Positions 1 to 10,139 of a stretch of DNA of 64,000 bases are shown in pieces. Positions within the stretch are counted from its first letter, which is position 1. Every line of letters starts with the position of its first letter. Source of the DNA: Martinezella lusitana (GTDB lineage: Bacteria > Pseudomonadota > Alphaproteobacteria > Rhizobiales > Rhizobiaceae); contig NZ_FMAF01000005.1 of the NCBI RefSeq assembly GCF_900094565.1, positions 1-64,000 on the forward strand, given 5' to 3'. The translations under genes and the position numbers were made by a program. The notes beneath the pieces were generated by a model. It made no database searches. It was not told the origin of the DNA and saw only the letters and a program-made list of their open reading frames with translations.

Positions 1-306
1 TGCAAGCCGGGTTCTGTGAAGCCGCACAAGAAGTTCATGGCCGAAGCGTACATCCTGACGAAGGAAGAAGGCGGCCGTCATACGCCGTTCTTCACGAACT
101 ACCGTCCGCAGTTCTACTTCCGCACGACGGATGTCACCGGCATTGTGACGCTTCCGGAAGGCACGGAAATGGTCATGCCGGGCGACAACGTCACGGTTGC
201 CGTTGAGCTGATCGTGCCGATCGCGATGGAAGAAAAGCTGCGTTTCGCCATCCGCGAAGGCGGCCGTACCGTCGGCGCAGGCATCGTCGCATCCATCGTC
301 GAATAA
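1..306 (+). CDS. tuf: Elongation factor Tu, C-terminal part (5' end outside window)
   Basis: The reading frame is open from base 1 and encodes the last 101 residues of EF-Tu, the GTPase that delivers aminoacyl-tRNA to the ribosome. The visible part covers domain 3, with typical motifs such as [21 protein letters not shown] and the closing [10 protein letters not shown]. The GTP-binding domain lies upstream of the window. It sits directly before rpsJ, the usual str/S10 junction in alphaproteobacteria. The ATG at position 16 is an internal artefact, because the frame continues upstream with C-K-P-G-S-V. Confidence 0.98.
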   Translation, partial: CKPGSVKPHKKFMAEAYILTKEEGGRHTPFFTNYRPQFYFRTTDVTGIVTLPEGTEMVMPGDNVTVAVELIVPIAMEEKLRFAIREGGRTVGAGIVASIVE

Positions 307-320
307 TAAAGCAGGCGGCT

Positions 321-372
321 GGGCCAAGGCCCGCAAATGAGTGATGGGGACGCCGGTGAATTCGGTGTCCCT
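321..372 (+). terminator. Hairpin region after tuf (terminator or S10 leader)
   Basis: The 163-bp tuf-rpsJ gap has a small palindrome (GGGCC-aa-GGCCC, 321-332). It is followed by a 9-bp stem, 347-355 with 363-371 (one G-U pair, 7-nt loop), and a moderately T-rich stretch. It could terminate tuf transcripts or act as a leader of the S10 genes. The two cannot be separated by eye. Confidence 0.5.
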
Positions 373-469
373 CTCGATCTTTGAAACCGGTGGCCCGCCT
401 CAGGTAACTAAAGCTAAAGACGTGTCTTTTAGAGAGACGCGCAGATAACAAACACAAGGATAAAGTCGA

Positions 470-778
470 ATGAACGGCCAGAATATCCGCATCCGCCTTA
501 AGGCGTTCGATCATCGGATTCTCGACGCTTCCACGCGCGAGATCGTATCGACGGCTAAGCGCACCGGTGCCAGCGTCCGGGGCCCCGTTCCGCTTCCGAC
601 CCGTATCGAGAAGTTCACGGTTAACCGGTCCCCGCACATCGACAAGAAGAGCCGCGAGCAGTTCGAGATGCGCACGCACAAGCGCCTTCTCGACATCGTT
701 GACCCGACCCCGCAGACGGTAGATGCGCTGATGAAGCTCGATCTCGCCGCCGGTGTCGATGTTGAGATCAAGCTCTGA
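470..778 (+). CDS. rpsJ: 30S ribosomal protein S10 (NusE)
   Basis: S10 of the 30S head, also the NusE transcription antitermination partner. At 102 residues it matches the family length (about 103). It starts [16 protein letters not shown], the conserved S10 start, and carries the S10 signature around [19 protein letters not shown] purine-rich ribosome-binding site precedes the ATG. It is the first gene of the S10 block and is followed by rplC after 39 bp. Confidence 0.98.
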   Translation: MNGQNIRIRLKAFDHRILDASTREIVSTAKRTGASVRGPVPLPTRIEKFTVNRSPHIDKKSREQFEMRTHKRLLDIVDPTPQTVDALMKLDLAAGVDVEIKL

Positions 779-817
779 GACCTTGGGTTCTCGAGCTGAA
801 TGAGAAGGATTGAACCG

Positions 818-1459
818 ATGCGTTCAGGTGTGATTGCACAGAAGGTGGGAATGACGCGCGTCTACAATGACGCCGGCGAGCACGTCCCGGTTACCGTATT
901 GCGTATGGAAAGCTGCCAGGTCGTGGCCCAGCGCACAGTTGAAAAGAATGGCTACACCGCAGTACAGCTCGGTGCCGGCCAGGCGAAAGTTAAGAACACG
1001 ACGAAGGCCCTGCGCGGTCATTTCGCCGTCGCAAGTGTAGAGCCAAAGGCCAAGCTCGCAGAATTCCGTGTCACGGAAGACAATCTGCTCGACGTTGGCA
1101 CCGAGCTCAGCGCGGGTCACTTCACGGCGGGTCAGCTCGTCGACGTGACCGGCACGACGGTCGGTAAGGGCTTTGCCGGCGCCATCAAGCGCCACGGTTT
1201 CGGCGGTCTGCGTGCCACGCACGGTGTGTCGGTTTCGCACCGCTCGCACGGTTCGACCGGCTCGCGCCAGGATCCGGGCAAGGTGTTCAAGAACAAGAAG
1301 ATGGCTGGTCACATGGGCCAGACGCGCGTGACGACGCAGAACCTTGAAGTGGTATCGACCGATGAAGATCGCGGTCTGATCCTCGTCAAGGGCGCGGTTC
1401 CCGGCTCCAAGGGTGCCTGGATCATCGTGCGCGACGCCGTCAAGTCGGCATCGAAGTAA
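818..1459 (+). CDS. rplC: 50S ribosomal protein L3
   Basis: L3, an early-assembly protein of the 50S subunit near the peptidyl transferase centre. From the ATG at 818 it has 213 residues and begins [16 protein letters not shown]. The in-frame ATG at 800 is upstream of the GAGAAGGA ribosome-binding site (802-809), so 818 is preferred. The conserved loop with Q-D-P-G-K-V-F-K and KKMAGHMG, which contains the glutamine methylated in other bacteria, is present. Confidence 0.98.
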   Translation: MRSGVIAQKVGMTRVYNDAGEHVPVTVLRMESCQVVAQRTVEKNGYTAVQLGAGQAKVKNTTKALRGHFAVASVEPKAKLAEFRVTEDNLLDVGTELSAGHFTAGQLVDVTGTTVGKGFAGAIKRHGFGGLRATHGVSVSHRSHGSTGSRQDPGKVFKNKKMAGHMGQTRVTTQNLEVVSTDEDRGLILVKGAVPGSKGAWIIVRDAVKSASK

Positions 1460-1472
1460 GGGAGCCAAACCA

Positions 1473-2093
1473 ATGGAATTGAACGTCAAGACCCTCGAGG
1501 GCAAAGACGCTGGGAAGGTTTCCCTTTCTGATGCGATTTTCGGCCTCGAACCGCGTGAAGATATCATCGCACGCGTCATTCGCTGGCAGCTTGCCAAGAA
1601 GCGCCAGGGCACGCACAAGGCTAAGGGCCGCGCAGAAGTGTGGCGCACAGGCGCCAAGATGTACAAGCAGAAGGGTACGGGCCGCGCTCGTCACCATTCG
1701 GCTCGTGCTCCGCAGTTCCGCGGCGGTGGTAAGGCTCACGGCCCGGTCGTGCGCAGCCATGAACATGACCTGCCGAAGAAGGTTCGCGCCCTCGGCTTGC
1801 GTCTTGCTCTCTCCGCTAAGTTCAAGGCCGAGGATGTTATCATTCTCGACAGCCTCGTTGCAGCTGATGCCAAGACCAAGGTTCTGGCCGGCGCTTTCGA
1901 GACGCTGGGCCTGACCAATGCGCTCTTCATCGGTGGTGCCGAGCTCGACAGCAACTTCAAGCTCGCAGCCGCCAACATCCCGAATATCGATGTTCTGCCG
2001 GTTCAGGGCATCAATGTTTATGACATCCTGCGCCGCGGCAAGCTCGTCCTGTCCAAGGCTGCAGTTGAAGCTCTAGAGGAGCGATTCAAGTGA
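1473..2093 (+). CDS. rplD: 50S ribosomal protein L4
   Basis: L4 (206 residues), which lines the peptide exit tunnel. In E. coli it also represses its own S10 operon. The basic tunnel loop ([22 protein letters not shown]) is intact. The ATG at 1473 follows a GGAG ribosome-binding site 13 bp after rplC. An upstream in-frame start inside rplC is ignored. Its TGA overlaps the GTG start of rplW by 4 bp, which suggests translational coupling. Confidence 0.97.
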   Translation: MELNVKTLEGKDAGKVSLSDAIFGLEPREDIIARVIRWQLAKKRQGTHKAKGRAEVWRTGAKMYKQKGTGRARHHSARAPQFRGGGKAHGPVVRSHEHDLPKKVRALGLRLALSAKFKAEDVIILDSLVAADAKTKVLAGAFETLGLTNALFIGGAELDSNFKLAAANIPNIDVLPVQGINVYDILRRGKLVLSKAAVEALEERFK

Positions 2094-2383
2094 CGGATCT
2101 TCGCCATTACGATGTGATCGTTTCTCCTGCGATCACCGAAAAGTCCACGCTGCTGTCGGACAATAACCAGGTTGTTTTCAACGTTGCCAAGACTGCGACG
2201 AAGCCAGAAATCAAGGCTGCCGTCGAAGCGCTGTTCGGCGTCAAGGTTACGGCCGTCAACACTCTGCTGCGCCTGGGCAAGACCAAGCGGTTTAAAGGTC
2301 TCGTCGGCAAGCAGAAGGACGTGAAGAAGGCTATCGTGACGCTCGCCGAAGGCCAGTCGATCGACGTCTCCACCGGTCTCTGA
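2090..2383 (+). CDS. rplW: 50S ribosomal protein L23
   Basis: L23 (97 residues), located at the tunnel exit, where trigger factor and SRP dock. It starts with GTG in the overlap GTGA with the rplD stop. The motif [11 protein letters not shown] near the N-terminus and the tract [10 protein letters not shown] are typical. It lies between rplD and rplB as in other S10 operons. Confidence 0.97.
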   Translation: MTDLRHYDVIVSPAITEKSTLLSDNNQVVFNVAKTATKPEIKAAVEALFGVKVTAVNTLLRLGKTKRFKGLVGKQKDVKKAIVTLAEGQSIDVSTGL

Positions 2384-2394
2384 GGAATAAGAAA

Positions 2395-3231
2395 ATGGCA
2401 TTGAAAACATTCAATCCGACGACCCCGAGCCAGCGTCAGCTGGTCATCGTCGACCGGTCTTCGCTCTACAAGGGCAAGCCGGTCAAGGCCCTGACCGAAG
2501 GCCTGTCCTCCAAGGGCGGCCGCAACAACCTGGGCCGCATCACCGTGCGTTTCCAGGGCGGTGGTCACAAGCGCACCTATCGTCTGGTCGACTTCAAGCG
2601 TCGCAAGTTCGACGTCGAGGGCACGGTTGAGCGTATCGAATACGATCCGAACCGTACCGCTTACATCGCTCTGGTGAAGTACACGGACAGCGAACTGGCC
2701 TATATCATCGCTCCGCAGCGTCTCGCTGCCGGCGACAAGGTCATCGCTTCCGAGAAGGCCGTGGACGTGAAGCCGGGCAACACCATGCCGCTTCAGTTCA
2801 TCCCGGTCGGCTCCATCATCCACAACGTGGAAATGAAGCCGGGCAAGGGCGGTCAGATCGCTCGCTCCGCCGGTTCCTACGCCCAGCTCGTTGGTCGTGA
2901 CCAGGGCATGGCGATCCTTCGCCTGAACTCTGGCGAGCAGCGCCTGGTGCATGGCACTTGCCTTGCAACGATCGGCGCGGTTTCGAACCCGGACCACGGC
3001 AACATCAACGACGGCAAGGCCGGTCGTTCGCGTTGGCGCGGTAAGAAGCCGCACGTCCGCGGTGTCGTCATGAACCCGGTCGACCATCCGCACGGCGGCG
3101 GTGAAGGCCGCACCTCCGGTGGTCGCCATCCGGTGACCCCATGGGGTAAGCCGACCAAGGGCAAGCGTACGCGGTCGAACAAGTCGACCGACAAGATGAT
3201 CATGCGCTCGCGCCATCAGCGCAAGAAGTAA
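2395..3231 (+). CDS. rplB: 50S ribosomal protein L2
   Basis: L2 (278 residues), a universally conserved 23S-binding protein needed for subunit association and peptidyl transfer. The C-terminal [14 protein letters not shown] motif, with the essential histidine region, is intact. So is the N-terminal RNA-binding segment ([17 protein letters not shown]). It is in the normal place between rplW and rpsS. Confidence 0.98.
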   Translation: MALKTFNPTTPSQRQLVIVDRSSLYKGKPVKALTEGLSSKGGRNNLGRITVRFQGGGHKRTYRLVDFKRRKFDVEGTVERIEYDPNRTAYIALVKYTDSELAYIIAPQRLAAGDKVIASEKAVDVKPGNTMPLQFIPVGSIIHNVEMKPGKGGQIARSAGSYAQLVGRDQGMAILRLNSGEQRLVHGTCLATIGAVSNPDHGNINDGKAGRSRWRGKKPHVRGVVMNPVDHPHGGGEGRTSGGRHPVTPWGKPTKGKRTRSNKSTDKMIMRSRHQRKK

Positions 3232-3246
3232 GAGAGGAAGTCTCAA

Positions 3247-3525
3247 GTGGCTCGTTCAGTATGGAAAGGTCCGTTTGTTGACGGCTATCTTCTCAAGAAG
3301 GCTGAGAAGGTGCGTGAAGGCGGACGTAACGAAGTGATCAAGATGTGGAGCCGTCGCTCCACCATCATGCCGCAGTTCGTTGGTCTCACCTTTGGTGTTT
3401 ACAACGGCAGCAAGCATATTCCGGTCAGCGTCAATGAAGACATGGTCGGACACAAGTTCGGCGAGTTCGCCCCGACCCGTACCTATTATGGTCACGGTGC
3501 GGACAAGAAGGCGAAGAGGAAGTAA
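3247..3525 (+). CDS. rpsS: 30S ribosomal protein S19
   Basis: S19 (92 residues) of the 30S head, which contacts S13 and the A-site tRNA. It begins with GTG at 3247 behind an AGAGGAAG ribosome-binding site. The [16 protein letters not shown] start and the [10 protein letters not shown] and [11 protein letters not shown] blocks are diagnostic. It is followed 2 bp later by rplV. Confidence 0.98.
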   Translation: MARSVWKGPFVDGYLLKKAEKVREGGRNEVIKMWSRRSTIMPQFVGLTFGVYNGSKHIPVSVNEDMVGHKFGEFAPTRTYYGHGADKKAKRK

Positions 3526-3527
3526 CA

Positions 3528-3917
3528 ATGGGCAAGGCAAAAACCGAACGCCGGCTGAAGGACAACGAGGCGCAGGCAATTGCGCGTACGCTCCGTGTCA
3601 GCCCGCAGAAGCTCAACCTGGTCGCGGCTTCGATCCGTGGCAAGAAGGTTGATCGCGCGCTCGCAGAGCTGGAATTCTCCCGCAAGCGTATCGCAGGCGC
3701 CGTCAAGAAGACGCTTGAATCTGCGATCGCCAATGCAGAGAACAACCACGATCTCGACGTTGACTCGCTCGTCGTAGCGGAAGCTTACGTCGGCAAGTCG
3801 ATCGTCATGAAGCGTTTCCACGCTCGTGGCCGTGGCCGCGCGTCTCGCATCGAGCGTCCGTTCGCGCATCTGACGATTGTCGTTCGTGAAGTGGAAGCTC
3901 AAGGGGAGGTCGCATAA
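3528..3917 (+). CDS. rplV: 50S ribosomal protein L22
   Basis: L22 (129 residues), whose hairpin lines the exit tunnel and contributes to macrolide sensitivity. The conserved [19 protein letters not shown] and [15 protein letters not shown] segments are present. It is somewhat longer than the 110-residue E. coli protein, as is usual in alphaproteobacteria. Its TAA overlaps the rpsC ATG (TAATG). Confidence 0.97.
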   Translation: MGKAKTERRLKDNEAQAIARTLRVSPQKLNLVAASIRGKKVDRALAELEFSRKRIAGAVKKTLESAIANAENNHDLDVDSLVVAEAYVGKSIVMKRFHARGRGRASRIERPFAHLTIVVREVEAQGEVA

Positions 3918-4642
3918 TGGGTCAGAAAATCAATCCAATCGGTTTTCGTCTTGGCATCAACCGTACCTGGGATAGCCGCTGGTTTGCGGACAATGCCGAG
4001 TATGGCCAGCTTCTCCACGAAGACCTGAAGATGCGCAAGTTCGTCATGAACGAACTGAAGCAGGCTGGTATCTCCAAGGTGGTCATCGAGCGTCCGCACA
4101 AGAAGTGCCGCGTCACGATCCACTCGGCTCGTCCGGGCCTGATCATCGGCAAGAAGGGCGCTGACATCGACAAGCTCCGCAAGAAGCTGTCGGACATGAC
4201 GAATTCCGAAACGCACCTCAACATCGTTGAAGTGCGCAAGCCGGAAATCGACGCGACGCTGGTTGCTCAGTCGATCGCTCAGCAGCTCGAGCGCCGTGTT
4301 GCTTTCCGTCGCGCCATGAAGCGCGCCGTTCAGTCCGCGATGCGTCTTGGCGCCGAAGGCATCAAGATCACCTGCGCCGGCCGTCTCGGCGGTGCTGAAA
4401 TCGCTCGTACGGAATGGTACCGCGAAGGTCGCGTGCCGCTGCATACGCTGCGCGCCGACATCGACTACGGTACGGCTGAAGCAGAAACCGCTTTCGGCAT
4501 CTGCGGCATCAAGGTTTGGATCTTCAAGGGCGAAATCCTTGAGCATGATCCGATGGCCTCCGAACGCCGTGCGATGGAAGGCGACGCCCAGGGTCCGGCT
4601 AGCCGTGATCGCGATAGAGACCGTCGCCGCGACAACGCTTGA
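3917..4642 (+). CDS. rpsC: 30S ribosomal protein S3
   Basis: S3 (241 residues) at the mRNA entry site of the 30S subunit. It begins [14 protein letters not shown] and carries the KH-domain GxxG region ([16 protein letters not shown]). The C-terminal domain ([11 protein letters not shown]...[15 protein letters not shown]) is complete. The C-terminus is Arg-rich. It overlaps rplV by one base. Confidence 0.98.
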   Translation: MGQKINPIGFRLGINRTWDSRWFADNAEYGQLLHEDLKMRKFVMNELKQAGISKVVIERPHKKCRVTIHSARPGLIIGKKGADIDKLRKKLSDMTNSETHLNIVEVRKPEIDATLVAQSIAQQLERRVAFRRAMKRAVQSAMRLGAEGIKITCAGRLGGAEIARTEWYREGRVPLHTLRADIDYGTAEAETAFGICGIKVWIFKGEILEHDPMASERRAMEGDAQGPASRDRDRDRRRDNA

Positions 4643-4678
4643 TAGCGTGCGTGGCAGATAAGTTCGGAGAATAGGAAA

Positions 4679-5092
4679 ATGTTGCAGCCAAAGCGTACGA
4701 AGTACCGCAAGCAATTCAAGGGCCGCATCAAGGGCGTTGCCAAGGGTGGTTCTGATCTGGCGTTCGGCGAATTCGGCCTGAAGTCGCAGGAGCCTAACCG
4801 CGTCAACGCTCGTGAGATCGAAGCGGCTCGCCGCGCGATCACCCGTCATATGAAGCGTGCCGGTCGTGTATGGATCCGCGTGTTCCCGGATGTTCCGGTA
4901 ACCAAGAAGCCGACCGAAGTCCGTATGGGTAAGGGTAAGGGCTCCGTCGAATACTGGGCATGCAAGGTCAAGCCCGGCCGTATGATGTTCGAGATCGATG
5001 GTGTGAGCGAAGAAATCGCTCGTGAGGCTCTGCGCCTTGGTTCCGCCAAGCTCTCGGTCAAGACGCGCTTCGTGCAGCGCATTGCAGAGTAA
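4679..5092 (+). CDS. rplP: 50S ribosomal protein L16
   Basis: L16 (137 residues) beside the A-site of the 50S subunit. It starts [16 protein letters not shown] and has the conserved [19 protein letters not shown] segment. The start follows a GGAGA ribosome-binding site 36 bp after rpsC. Length and order match the family. Confidence 0.98.
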   Translation: MLQPKRTKYRKQFKGRIKGVAKGGSDLAFGEFGLKSQEPNRVNAREIEAARRAITRHMKRAGRVWIRVFPDVPVTKKPTEVRMGKGKGSVEYWACKVKPGRMMFEIDGVSEEIAREALRLGSAKLSVKTRFVQRIAE

Positions 5093-5103
5093 GGAAGAAG
5101 CTC

Positions 5104-5304
5104 ATGAAAGCCGCAGATGTTCGCGCCCTGAGCGCCGACCAACTCAAGGACGAGCTTGCCAAGCTGAAGAAGGAGCAGTTCAACCTGCGCTTTCAGAAGG
5201 CGACCGGCCAGCTTGAGAAGTCCTCGCGCATCAACGAAGTCCGCAAGGACATCGCTCGCGCAAAAACCATTGCCCGCCAGAAGGCGGCAGAAGCAAAGGC
5301 CTAA
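5104..5304 (+). CDS. rpmC: 50S ribosomal protein L29
   Basis: L29 (66 residues), a small helical protein at the exit site. It contains the typical [18 protein letters not shown] motif and a basic second helix. The ATG follows AGGAAGAAG, 11 bp after rplP. Confidence 0.97.
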   Translation: MKAADVRALSADQLKDELAKLKKEQFNLRFQKATGQLEKSSRINEVRKDIARAKTIARQKAAEAKA

Positions 5305-5316
5305 AGGAAAAATAAC

Positions 5317-5556
5317 ATGCCGAAGCGCATTCTGCAGGGCGTCGTGGTCAGCGACAAGAACGAGAAGACGGTAGTAGTCCGCGTTGAGCGTCGTTTCGCT
5401 CACCCGCTGCTCCAGAAGACTGTTCGTCGTTCCAAGAAGTACAAGGCTCACGACGAGAACAATCAGTACAAAATCGGTGACACCGTTTCCATCGAGGAAT
5501 GCGCGCCGATCTCCAAGGACAAGACCTGGACGGTCGTTTCCGCCCAGGCCAAGTAA
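5317..5556 (+). CDS. rpsQ: 30S ribosomal protein S17
   Basis: S17 (79 residues), a primary 16S rRNA-binding OB-fold protein. It has the motifs [21 protein letters not shown] and [13 protein letters not shown], with the closing [14 protein letters not shown]. It is the last gene before an unusual 225-bp structured gap, which separates it from rplN. Confidence 0.97.
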   Translation: MPKRILQGVVVSDKNEKTVVVRVERRFAHPLLQKTVRRSKKYKAHDENNQYKIGDTVSIEECAPISKDKTWTVVSAQAK

Positions 5557-5560
5557 CAGA

Positions 5561-5592
5561 ATTTCGCTCAGGCCCTTGCGCTTGGGCGAAAT
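5561..5592 (+). other. Stable hairpin after rpsQ
   Basis: The stem ATTTCGC (5561-5567) pairs with GCGAAAT (5586-5592). An inner CAGGC/GCTTG stem is separated from it by single unpaired bases, with a 6-nt loop. It begins just after the rpsQ stop. No T tract follows, so it looks more like a processing or stability element than a terminator. Confidence 0.55.
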
Positions 5593-5621
5593 ATCTGTAT
5601 GAAGCACGAGCTTGGAAGCAG

Positions 5622-5656
5622 GACGCTCGAGTACGAGCGTTCTTTTGCTTTATTGA
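5622..5656 (+). terminator. Intrinsic terminator-like hairpin between rpsQ and rplN
   Basis: A perfect 7-bp stem, ACGCTCG (5623-5629) with CGAGCGT (5634-5640), is closed by a 4-nt loop. It is followed by the T-rich run TTCTTTTGCTTTATT. This has all the parts of a Rho-independent terminator, yet it lies in the middle of the ribosomal protein cluster. It may attenuate read-through into the spc genes. Confidence 0.6.
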
Positions 5657-5781
5657 TGGCCGGCGAAGATGACCCTGGTGGTCCCGAGCGCTGGAGAAAT
5701 CAGACAAGAGACTAGTCCATAAGCCGGGGTAGGGGGTCGTTAGGCCCAACCATTCCGGTAACAACAAGAAGGCGACCTGAC

Positions 5782-6150
5782 ATGATTCAGATGCAAACAA
5801 ACCTCGACGTGGCGGATAATTCCGGCGCACGTCGTGTCATGTGCATCAAGGTGCTGGGCGGCTCGAAGCGCAAGTATGCCTCGATCGGCGACGTCATCGT
5901 CGTTTCGATCAAGGAAGCTATTCCGCGCGGCCGTGTGAAGAAGGGTGACGTGATGAAGGCGGTTGTCGTTCGCACCGCCAAGGACATCCGTCGTCCGGAT
6001 GGCAGCGTCATCCGCTTCGATACCAACGCAGCAGTCCTCATCGACAACAAGAAAGAGCCGATCGGCACCCGTATCTTCGGACCGGTTCCGCGCGAACTTC
6101 GCGCCAAGAACCACATGAAGATCATCTCGCTGGCTCCAGAAGTACTGTAA
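5782..6150 (+). CDS. rplN: 50S ribosomal protein L14
   Basis: L14 (122 residues) at the subunit interface. The conserved start [27 protein letters not shown] and the ending [11 protein letters not shown] are present. It opens the spc block after a 225-bp spacer, much longer than in E. coli, which fits independent regulation. Confidence 0.98.
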   Translation: MIQMQTNLDVADNSGARRVMCIKVLGGSKRKYASIGDVIVVSIKEAIPRGRVKKGDVMKAVVVRTAKDIRRPDGSVIRFDTNAAVLIDNKKEPIGTRIFGPVPRELRAKNHMKIISLAPEVL

Positions 6151-6161
6151 GGAGCGGAGCG

Positions 6162-6470
6162 ATGCAAAAGATCCGTAAAGGCGACAAGGTTGTCGTATTG
6201 GCCGGCAAGGACAAGGGCCGCACCGGCGAAGTCATTCAAGTAATGCCGAAGGAAGACCGTGCGGTCGTCCGTGGCGTCAACGTCATCAAGCGCCACCAGC
6301 GCCAGACGCAGACCCAGGAAGCTGGCATTATCAGCAAGGAAGCCTCGCTTCACCTGTCCAACCTGGCGATCGTCGACAAGGACGGTAAGCCGACCCGCGT
6401 CGGTTTCAAGGTTGTAGAAGGCAAGAAGGTCCGTGTGGCCAAGACCTCGGGAGAAGTGATCGATGGCTGA
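6162..6470 (+). CDS. rplX: 50S ribosomal protein L24
   Basis: L24 (102 residues), an assembly initiator of the 50S subunit. It has the KOW motif near the N-terminus ([19 protein letters not shown]). The stop overlaps the rplE start by 8 bp, which suggests translational coupling. Confidence 0.97.
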   Translation: MQKIRKGDKVVVLAGKDKGRTGEVIQVMPKEDRAVVRGVNVIKRHQRQTQTQEAGIISKEASLHLSNLAIVDKDGKPTRVGFKVVEGKKVRVAKTSGEVIDG

Positions 6471-7020
6471 GGTAAAATACGAGCCGCGGCTCAAGAAGGA
6501 ATACGGCACCCGCATCCGCGCGGCCATGCAGGAGAAGTTCTCCTACGCCAACGAGATGCAGATCCCGAAGCTTGATAAGATCGTGATCAACATGGGCGTG
6601 GGTGAGGCAACGGCTGATTCGAAGAAGCCGACCGTTGCTGCTGCCGACCTCGCGGCGATCGCCGGTCAGAAGCCGGTCATCACGCACGCGCGCAATTCCA
6701 TCGCTGGCTTCAAGGTCCGCGAGAATATGCCGATCGGCGCCAAGGTGACGCTGCGCGGCGCCCGCATGTATGAGTTCCTGGATCGCCTGGTCAACATCGC
6801 GCTTCCGCGCGTTCGCGACTTCCGCGGCCTGAACCCGAAGAGCTTTGACGGTCGTGGCAATTTTGCCATGGGCATCAAGGAACACATTGTGTTCCCTGAG
6901 ATCAACTACGACAAGGTTGATCAGATGTGGGGCATGGACATCATCGTTTGCACGACGGCGAACACGGACGACGAAGCGCGGGCTCTTTTGACAGAGTTCA
7001 ACTTCCCGTTCCGTCAATAA
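6463..7020 (+). CDS. rplE: 50S ribosomal protein L5
   Basis: L5 (185 residues), which binds 5S rRNA and forms an intersubunit bridge. The motifs [33 protein letters not shown] and the RDFRGL region are present. It starts with ATG inside the end of rplX. Confidence 0.98.
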   Translation: MAEVKYEPRLKKEYGTRIRAAMQEKFSYANEMQIPKLDKIVINMGVGEATADSKKPTVAAADLAAIAGQKPVITHARNSIAGFKVRENMPIGAKVTLRGARMYEFLDRLVNIALPRVRDFRGLNPKSFDGRGNFAMGIKEHIVFPEINYDKVDQMWGMDIIVCTTANTDDEARALLTEFNFPFRQ

Positions 7021-7053
7021 CCGTAACGACGAGCGTAGAAAAGGAACCCTGAT

Positions 7054-7359
7054 ATGGCGAAGACAAGCGCAGTTGAAAAGAACAAGCGCCGCCGCAATAC
7101 GGTTGCCACCCAGGCCGCGAAGCGTGCTGCACTGAAGGCAATCATCATGAACCAGTCTCTTTCGATCGAAGACCGGTTCAAGGCCACACTGAAGCTGGCA
7201 TCGCTCCCGCGCGATGGATCGAAGACCCGTATTCGCAATCGCTGCGAAGTGTCGGGCCGTCCGCGCGCCTACTACCGCAAACTGCGCATGTCGCGTATCG
7301 CGCTGCGTGAACTCGGCAATTTCGGCAAGGTGCCGGGCATTGTCAAGTCGAGCTGGTAA
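7054..7359 (+). CDS. rpsN: 30S ribosomal protein S14, zinc-free type
   Basis: S14 (101 residues). It is the long form without the CxxC...CxxC zinc ribbon: the only cysteine is in RCEVSGRPR. The C-terminal [20 protein letters not shown] block is diagnostic. It starts behind AAGGAACC, 33 bp after rplE. Confidence 0.97.
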   Translation: MAKTSAVEKNKRRRNTVATQAAKRAALKAIIMNQSLSIEDRFKATLKLASLPRDGSKTRIRNRCEVSGRPRAYYRKLRMSRIALRELGNFGKVPGIVKSSW

Positions 7360-7371
7360 GGAGCAGATTAG

Positions 7372-7770
7372 ATGACTATGACTGATCCTTTGGGCGATAT
7401 GCTCACCCGCATCCGCAATGGCGCTTCGCGTCGCAAGTCGTCGGTTTCGACGCCTGCGTCCAAGCTCCGTGCACGCGTTCTCGATGTTCTGCAGGCTGAA
7501 GGCTACATCCGTGGCTACTCTGTCGTCGATTTCGGCAACGGCAAGTCTGAGCTCAGCATCGAGCTGAAATACTACGAAGGCACATCGGTGATCCGTGAGA
7601 TCGGCCGTGTGTCCAAGCCGGGCCGCCGAGTTTATGTCTCGGTTAAGTCCATTCCGCAGGTCGCGAACGGTCTCGGCATCACCATCCTTTCGACTCCGAA
7701 GGGTGTGATGGCCGATCACCAGGCTCGTGAACAGAATGTTGGTGGCGAGGTTCTCTGCTCGGTCTTCTAA
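7372..7770 (+). CDS. rpsH: 30S ribosomal protein S8
   Basis: S8 (132 residues), a central 16S rRNA binder. In E. coli it represses the spc operon. [15 protein letters not shown] and the C-terminal [25 protein letters not shown] are typical. The ATG at 7372 is favoured over the one at 7378 because the AGGAG site lies about 8 bp from 7372. Confidence 0.97.
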   Translation: MTMTDPLGDMLTRIRNGASRRKSSVSTPASKLRARVLDVLQAEGYIRGYSVVDFGNGKSELSIELKYYEGTSVIREIGRVSKPGRRVYVSVKSIPQVANGLGITILSTPKGVMADHQAREQNVGGEVLCSVF

Positions 7771-7812
7771 GATCGGACAGAGATCTCCTTCGAAACAGAC
7801 AGGTTTGAACAA

Positions 7813-8346
7813 ATGTCTCGTATCGGTAAAAAGCCCGTTCAGGTGCCTGCAGGGATCACGGCCTCGGTTGATGGCCAAAAAGTGACTGCCAAGGGCCCCA
7901 AGGGTGAGCTGTTTTTCGTCGCTAACGACGAAATCGGTCTCAAGCTGGAAAACAATGCAATCGTCGTAACGCCGATTAACGACTCGAAGGATGCTCGCGC
8001 AAAGTGGGGCATGTCCCGCACGATGATCGAGAACATCTTCAAGGGTGTTAAGGACGGCTACGAGCGCAAGCTCGAAATCAACGGCGTCGGCTACCGTGCC
8101 TCCATGCAGGGCAAGAACCTGCAGCTCGCGCTCGGCTTCAGCCACGACGTGGTTTATGAGCCGCCGCAGGGTATTTCGATCGCTGTGCCGAAGCCGACGG
8201 AAATCGTCGTCACCGGCATCAACAAGCAGCAGGTCGGCCAGGTTGCCGCAGAAATCCGCGAATACCGCGGTCCTGAGCCCTACAAGGGCAAGGGTGTTAA
8301 GTACGCTGACGAGCGGATCGTCCGCAAAGAAGGCAAGAAGAAGTAA
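7813..8346 (+). CDS. rplF: 50S ribosomal protein L6
   Basis: L6 (177 residues), a two-domain protein near the GTPase-associated centre. It begins [15 protein letters not shown] and ends with the conserved [14 protein letters not shown] block. Length matches the family. Confidence 0.98.
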   Translation: MSRIGKKPVQVPAGITASVDGQKVTAKGPKGELFFVANDEIGLKLENNAIVVTPINDSKDARAKWGMSRTMIENIFKGVKDGYERKLEINGVGYRASMQGKNLQLALGFSHDVVYEPPQGISIAVPKPTEIVVTGINKQQVGQVAAEIREYRGPEPYKGKGVKYADERIVRKEGKKK

Positions 8347-8358
8347 GGATCACGCGAA

Positions 8359-8721
8359 ATGGCTAGCAGGAAAGAAGCACTTGCGCGTCGCGCCAACCGC
8401 GTGCGCCGTCAAATCAAGGCGGTGGCCAATGGTCGTCCGCGCCTGTCGGTTCATCGCTCGTCAAAGAACATCTACGCCCAGGTCATCGATGACGCGGCTG
8501 GCAAGACCCTTGCGGCTGCCTCCACGCTCGACAAGGATCTGCGCGGTTCTCTGAAGACCGGTGCCGATACCGCCGCCGCAGCCCTGGTTGGCAAGCTCGT
8601 TGCCGAGCGCGCCTCCAAGGCCGGCGTGAAGGAAGTCGTGTTCGATCGCGGCGCCTTCATCTATCACGGCCGCATCAAGGCTCTCGCCGATGCGGCTCGC
8701 GAAGGCGGCCTGACCTTCTAA
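8359..8721 (+). CDS. rplR: 50S ribosomal protein L18
   Basis: L18 (120 residues), a 5S rRNA-binding protein. It has the motifs [20 protein letters not shown] and the C-terminal [24 protein letters not shown]. It sits 12 bp after rplF. The gap to rpsE holds two strong hairpins. Confidence 0.97.
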   Translation: MASRKEALARRANRVRRQIKAVANGRPRLSVHRSSKNIYAQVIDDAAGKTLAAASTLDKDLRGSLKTGADTAAAALVGKLVAERASKAGVKEVVFDRGAFIYHGRIKALADAAREGGLTF

Positions 8722-8728
8722 TCAAGTT

Positions 8729-8760
8729 TCCGGCCGGTAGCCGATAGGGCGCCGGCCGGA
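8729..8760 (+). other. GC-rich hairpin after rplR
   Basis: A perfect 9-bp stem, TCCGGCCGG (8729-8737) with CCGGCCGGA (8752-8760), has a 14-nt loop and is followed by TTTC. It starts 8 bp after the rplR stop and may weakly terminate or stabilise the upstream message. Confidence 0.5.
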
Positions 8761-8768
8761 TTTCACCG

Positions 8769-8812
8769 GACCGCAAATCTCCGTTTGGAGGTTGATGCGG
8801 TCTTTGTTGTTT
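8769..8812 (+). terminator. Terminator-like hairpin upstream of rpsE
   Basis: The stem GACCGCA-AATCTCC pairs with GGAGGTT-TGCGGTC (one G-U pair and a GA bulge), with a GTTT loop, and is followed by TTTGTTGTTT. It resembles an intrinsic terminator but lies 37 bp before rpsE. It is probably an attenuator or leader structure. Confidence 0.55.
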
Positions 8813-8848
8813 GCCGATTGCACCCGGAAAAGAAAAAGGAAGAGGACA

Positions 8849-9418
8849 ATGGCACAGGAAAAGAGGGGCTCGCGGGATGACCGTCAGAGCCGTGACGAGC
8901 GCGATAGCGAATTCGTCGACAAGCTGGTCGCGATCAACCGCGTCGCCAAGGTTGTAAAGGGTGGCCGCCGCTTCGGTTTCGCCGCTCTCGTCGTCGTCGG
9001 TGACCAGAAGGGCCGCGTTGGCTTCGGTCATGGCAAGGCACGCGAAGTGCCGGAAGCCATCCGCAAGGCCACCGAAAGCGCCAAGCGCGACCTGATCTTC
9101 GTACCGCTGCGCGACGGTCGTACGCTGCATCACGACGTCCATGGCCGTCATGGCGCCGGCAAGGTTCTGCTGCGCTCGGCCAAGGTCGGTACCGGTATCA
9201 TCGCCGGCGGTCCGATGCGCGCCGTTTTCGAAACGCTCGGCGTTCATGACGTCGTTGCCAAGTCGACCGGTTCGTCGAACCCGTACAACATGGTTCGCGC
9301 CACGTTCGACGCCCTGAAGCACCAGGTTCACCCGAAGGACATCGCAGCTCAGCGCGGCATCAAGTATGCCACCCTGCAGGCTCGTCGTACCGCTTCGGGC
9401 AACGCCTCCGAAGAATAA
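8849..9418 (+). CDS. rpsE: 30S ribosomal protein S5
   Basis: S5 (189 residues), important for decoding accuracy and the target of spectinomycin resistance changes. The ATG at 8849 follows AAGGAAGAGG. The in-frame start at 8792 lies inside the upstream hairpin and is rejected. A charged N-terminal extension precedes the conserved [33 protein letters not shown] and the S5 C-terminal domain are present. Confidence 0.97.
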   Translation: MAQEKRGSRDDRQSRDERDSEFVDKLVAINRVAKVVKGGRRFGFAALVVVGDQKGRVGFGHGKAREVPEAIRKATESAKRDLIFVPLRDGRTLHHDVHGRHGAGKVLLRSAKVGTGIIAGGPMRAVFETLGVHDVVAKSTGSSNPYNMVRATFDALKHQVHPKDIAAQRGIKYATLQARRTASGNASEE

Positions 9419-9431
9419 GGGAGTTTGACCT

Positions 9432-9641
9432 ATGGCCAAGACGACCAAGAAGGCTGAAGCCAAGACCGTTACGGTCGAGCAGGTTGGCAGCCCGATCCGC
9501 CGTCCGGACGTTCAGCAGAAGACGCTGATCGGTCTCGGACTGAACAAGATGCACCGTCGCCGCACGCTGGAAGATACCCCGGCCGTTCGTGGCATGATCC
9601 GTGCTGTCCAGCATCTCGTTCGCGTTGTCGACGAGAAGTGA
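9432..9641 (+). CDS. rpmD: 50S ribosomal protein L30
   Basis: L30 (69 residues, about 10 more than E. coli because of a Lys/Thr-rich N-terminus). The core V-G-S-P-I-R-R-P and [14 protein letters not shown] motifs identify it. It lies 13 bp after rpsE. Confidence 0.96.
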   Translation: MAKTTKKAEAKTVTVEQVGSPIRRPDVQQKTLIGLGLNKMHRRRTLEDTPAVRGMIRAVQHLVRVVDEK

Positions 9642-9658
9642 GCCGGAGGTAATTCGCT

Positions 9659-10129
9659 ATGAAATTGAATGAGATCAAGGATAACGAAGGCTCGACCCAC
9701 AGCCGCAAGCGCCTCGGCCGCGGCATCGGCTCCGGCTCCGGCAAGACCGGCGGTCGTGGTGTGAAGGGTCAGAAGTCCCGTTCGGGCGTTGCGATCAACG
9801 GCTTCGAAGGTGGTCAGATGCCCATCTATCGTCGCCTGCCGAAGCGCGGCTTCACCAACATCTTCGCCGCCGATTACGTTGTCGTATCGCTGGCTCGCAT
9901 CCAGGCTGCCGTCGATGCCGGCAAGCTCGATGCCAAGAAGACCGTTGATGCCGCTGCCCTCAAGGCTGCGGGCGTGATTCGCCGCGTCAAGGATGGCGTT
10001 CGCGTTCTCTCGGACGGCGAGCTGAAGGCGAAGATTACGCTTGAAGTTGCAGGCGCTTCCAAGCCGGCGGTCGAAAAGATCGAAAAGGCTGGTGGCTCCA
10101 TCAAGCTGCTCGCTTCTGCCGCAGAATAA
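9659..10129 (+). CDS. rplO: 50S ribosomal protein L15
   Basis: L15 (156 residues), a late-assembly protein. It begins [12 protein letters not shown] and has the glycine-rich [21 protein letters not shown] stretch. [17 protein letters not shown] is also typical. It is followed by a strong terminator rather than directly by secY. Confidence 0.97.
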   Translation: MKLNEIKDNEGSTHSRKRLGRGIGSGSGKTGGRGVKGQKSRSGVAINGFEGGQMPIYRRLPKRGFTNIFAADYVVVSLARIQAAVDAGKLDAKKTVDAAALKAAGVIRRVKDGVRVLSDGELKAKITLEVAGASKPAVEKIEKAGGSIKLLASAAE

Positions 10130-10139
10130 TATTATCAAT

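Noticed and set aside
5593..5781. SRP (4.5S) RNA or other known RNA gene between rpsQ and rplN
   Set aside because: The conserved SRP loop sequence (GGUCAGGxCCGGAAGGAAGCAGCC type) is absent. The region is better described as terminator plus leader.
6406..8145. 579-codon minus-strand frame opposite rplE-rplF
   Set aside because: It runs across five real ribosomal protein genes in the opposite direction and has no family features.
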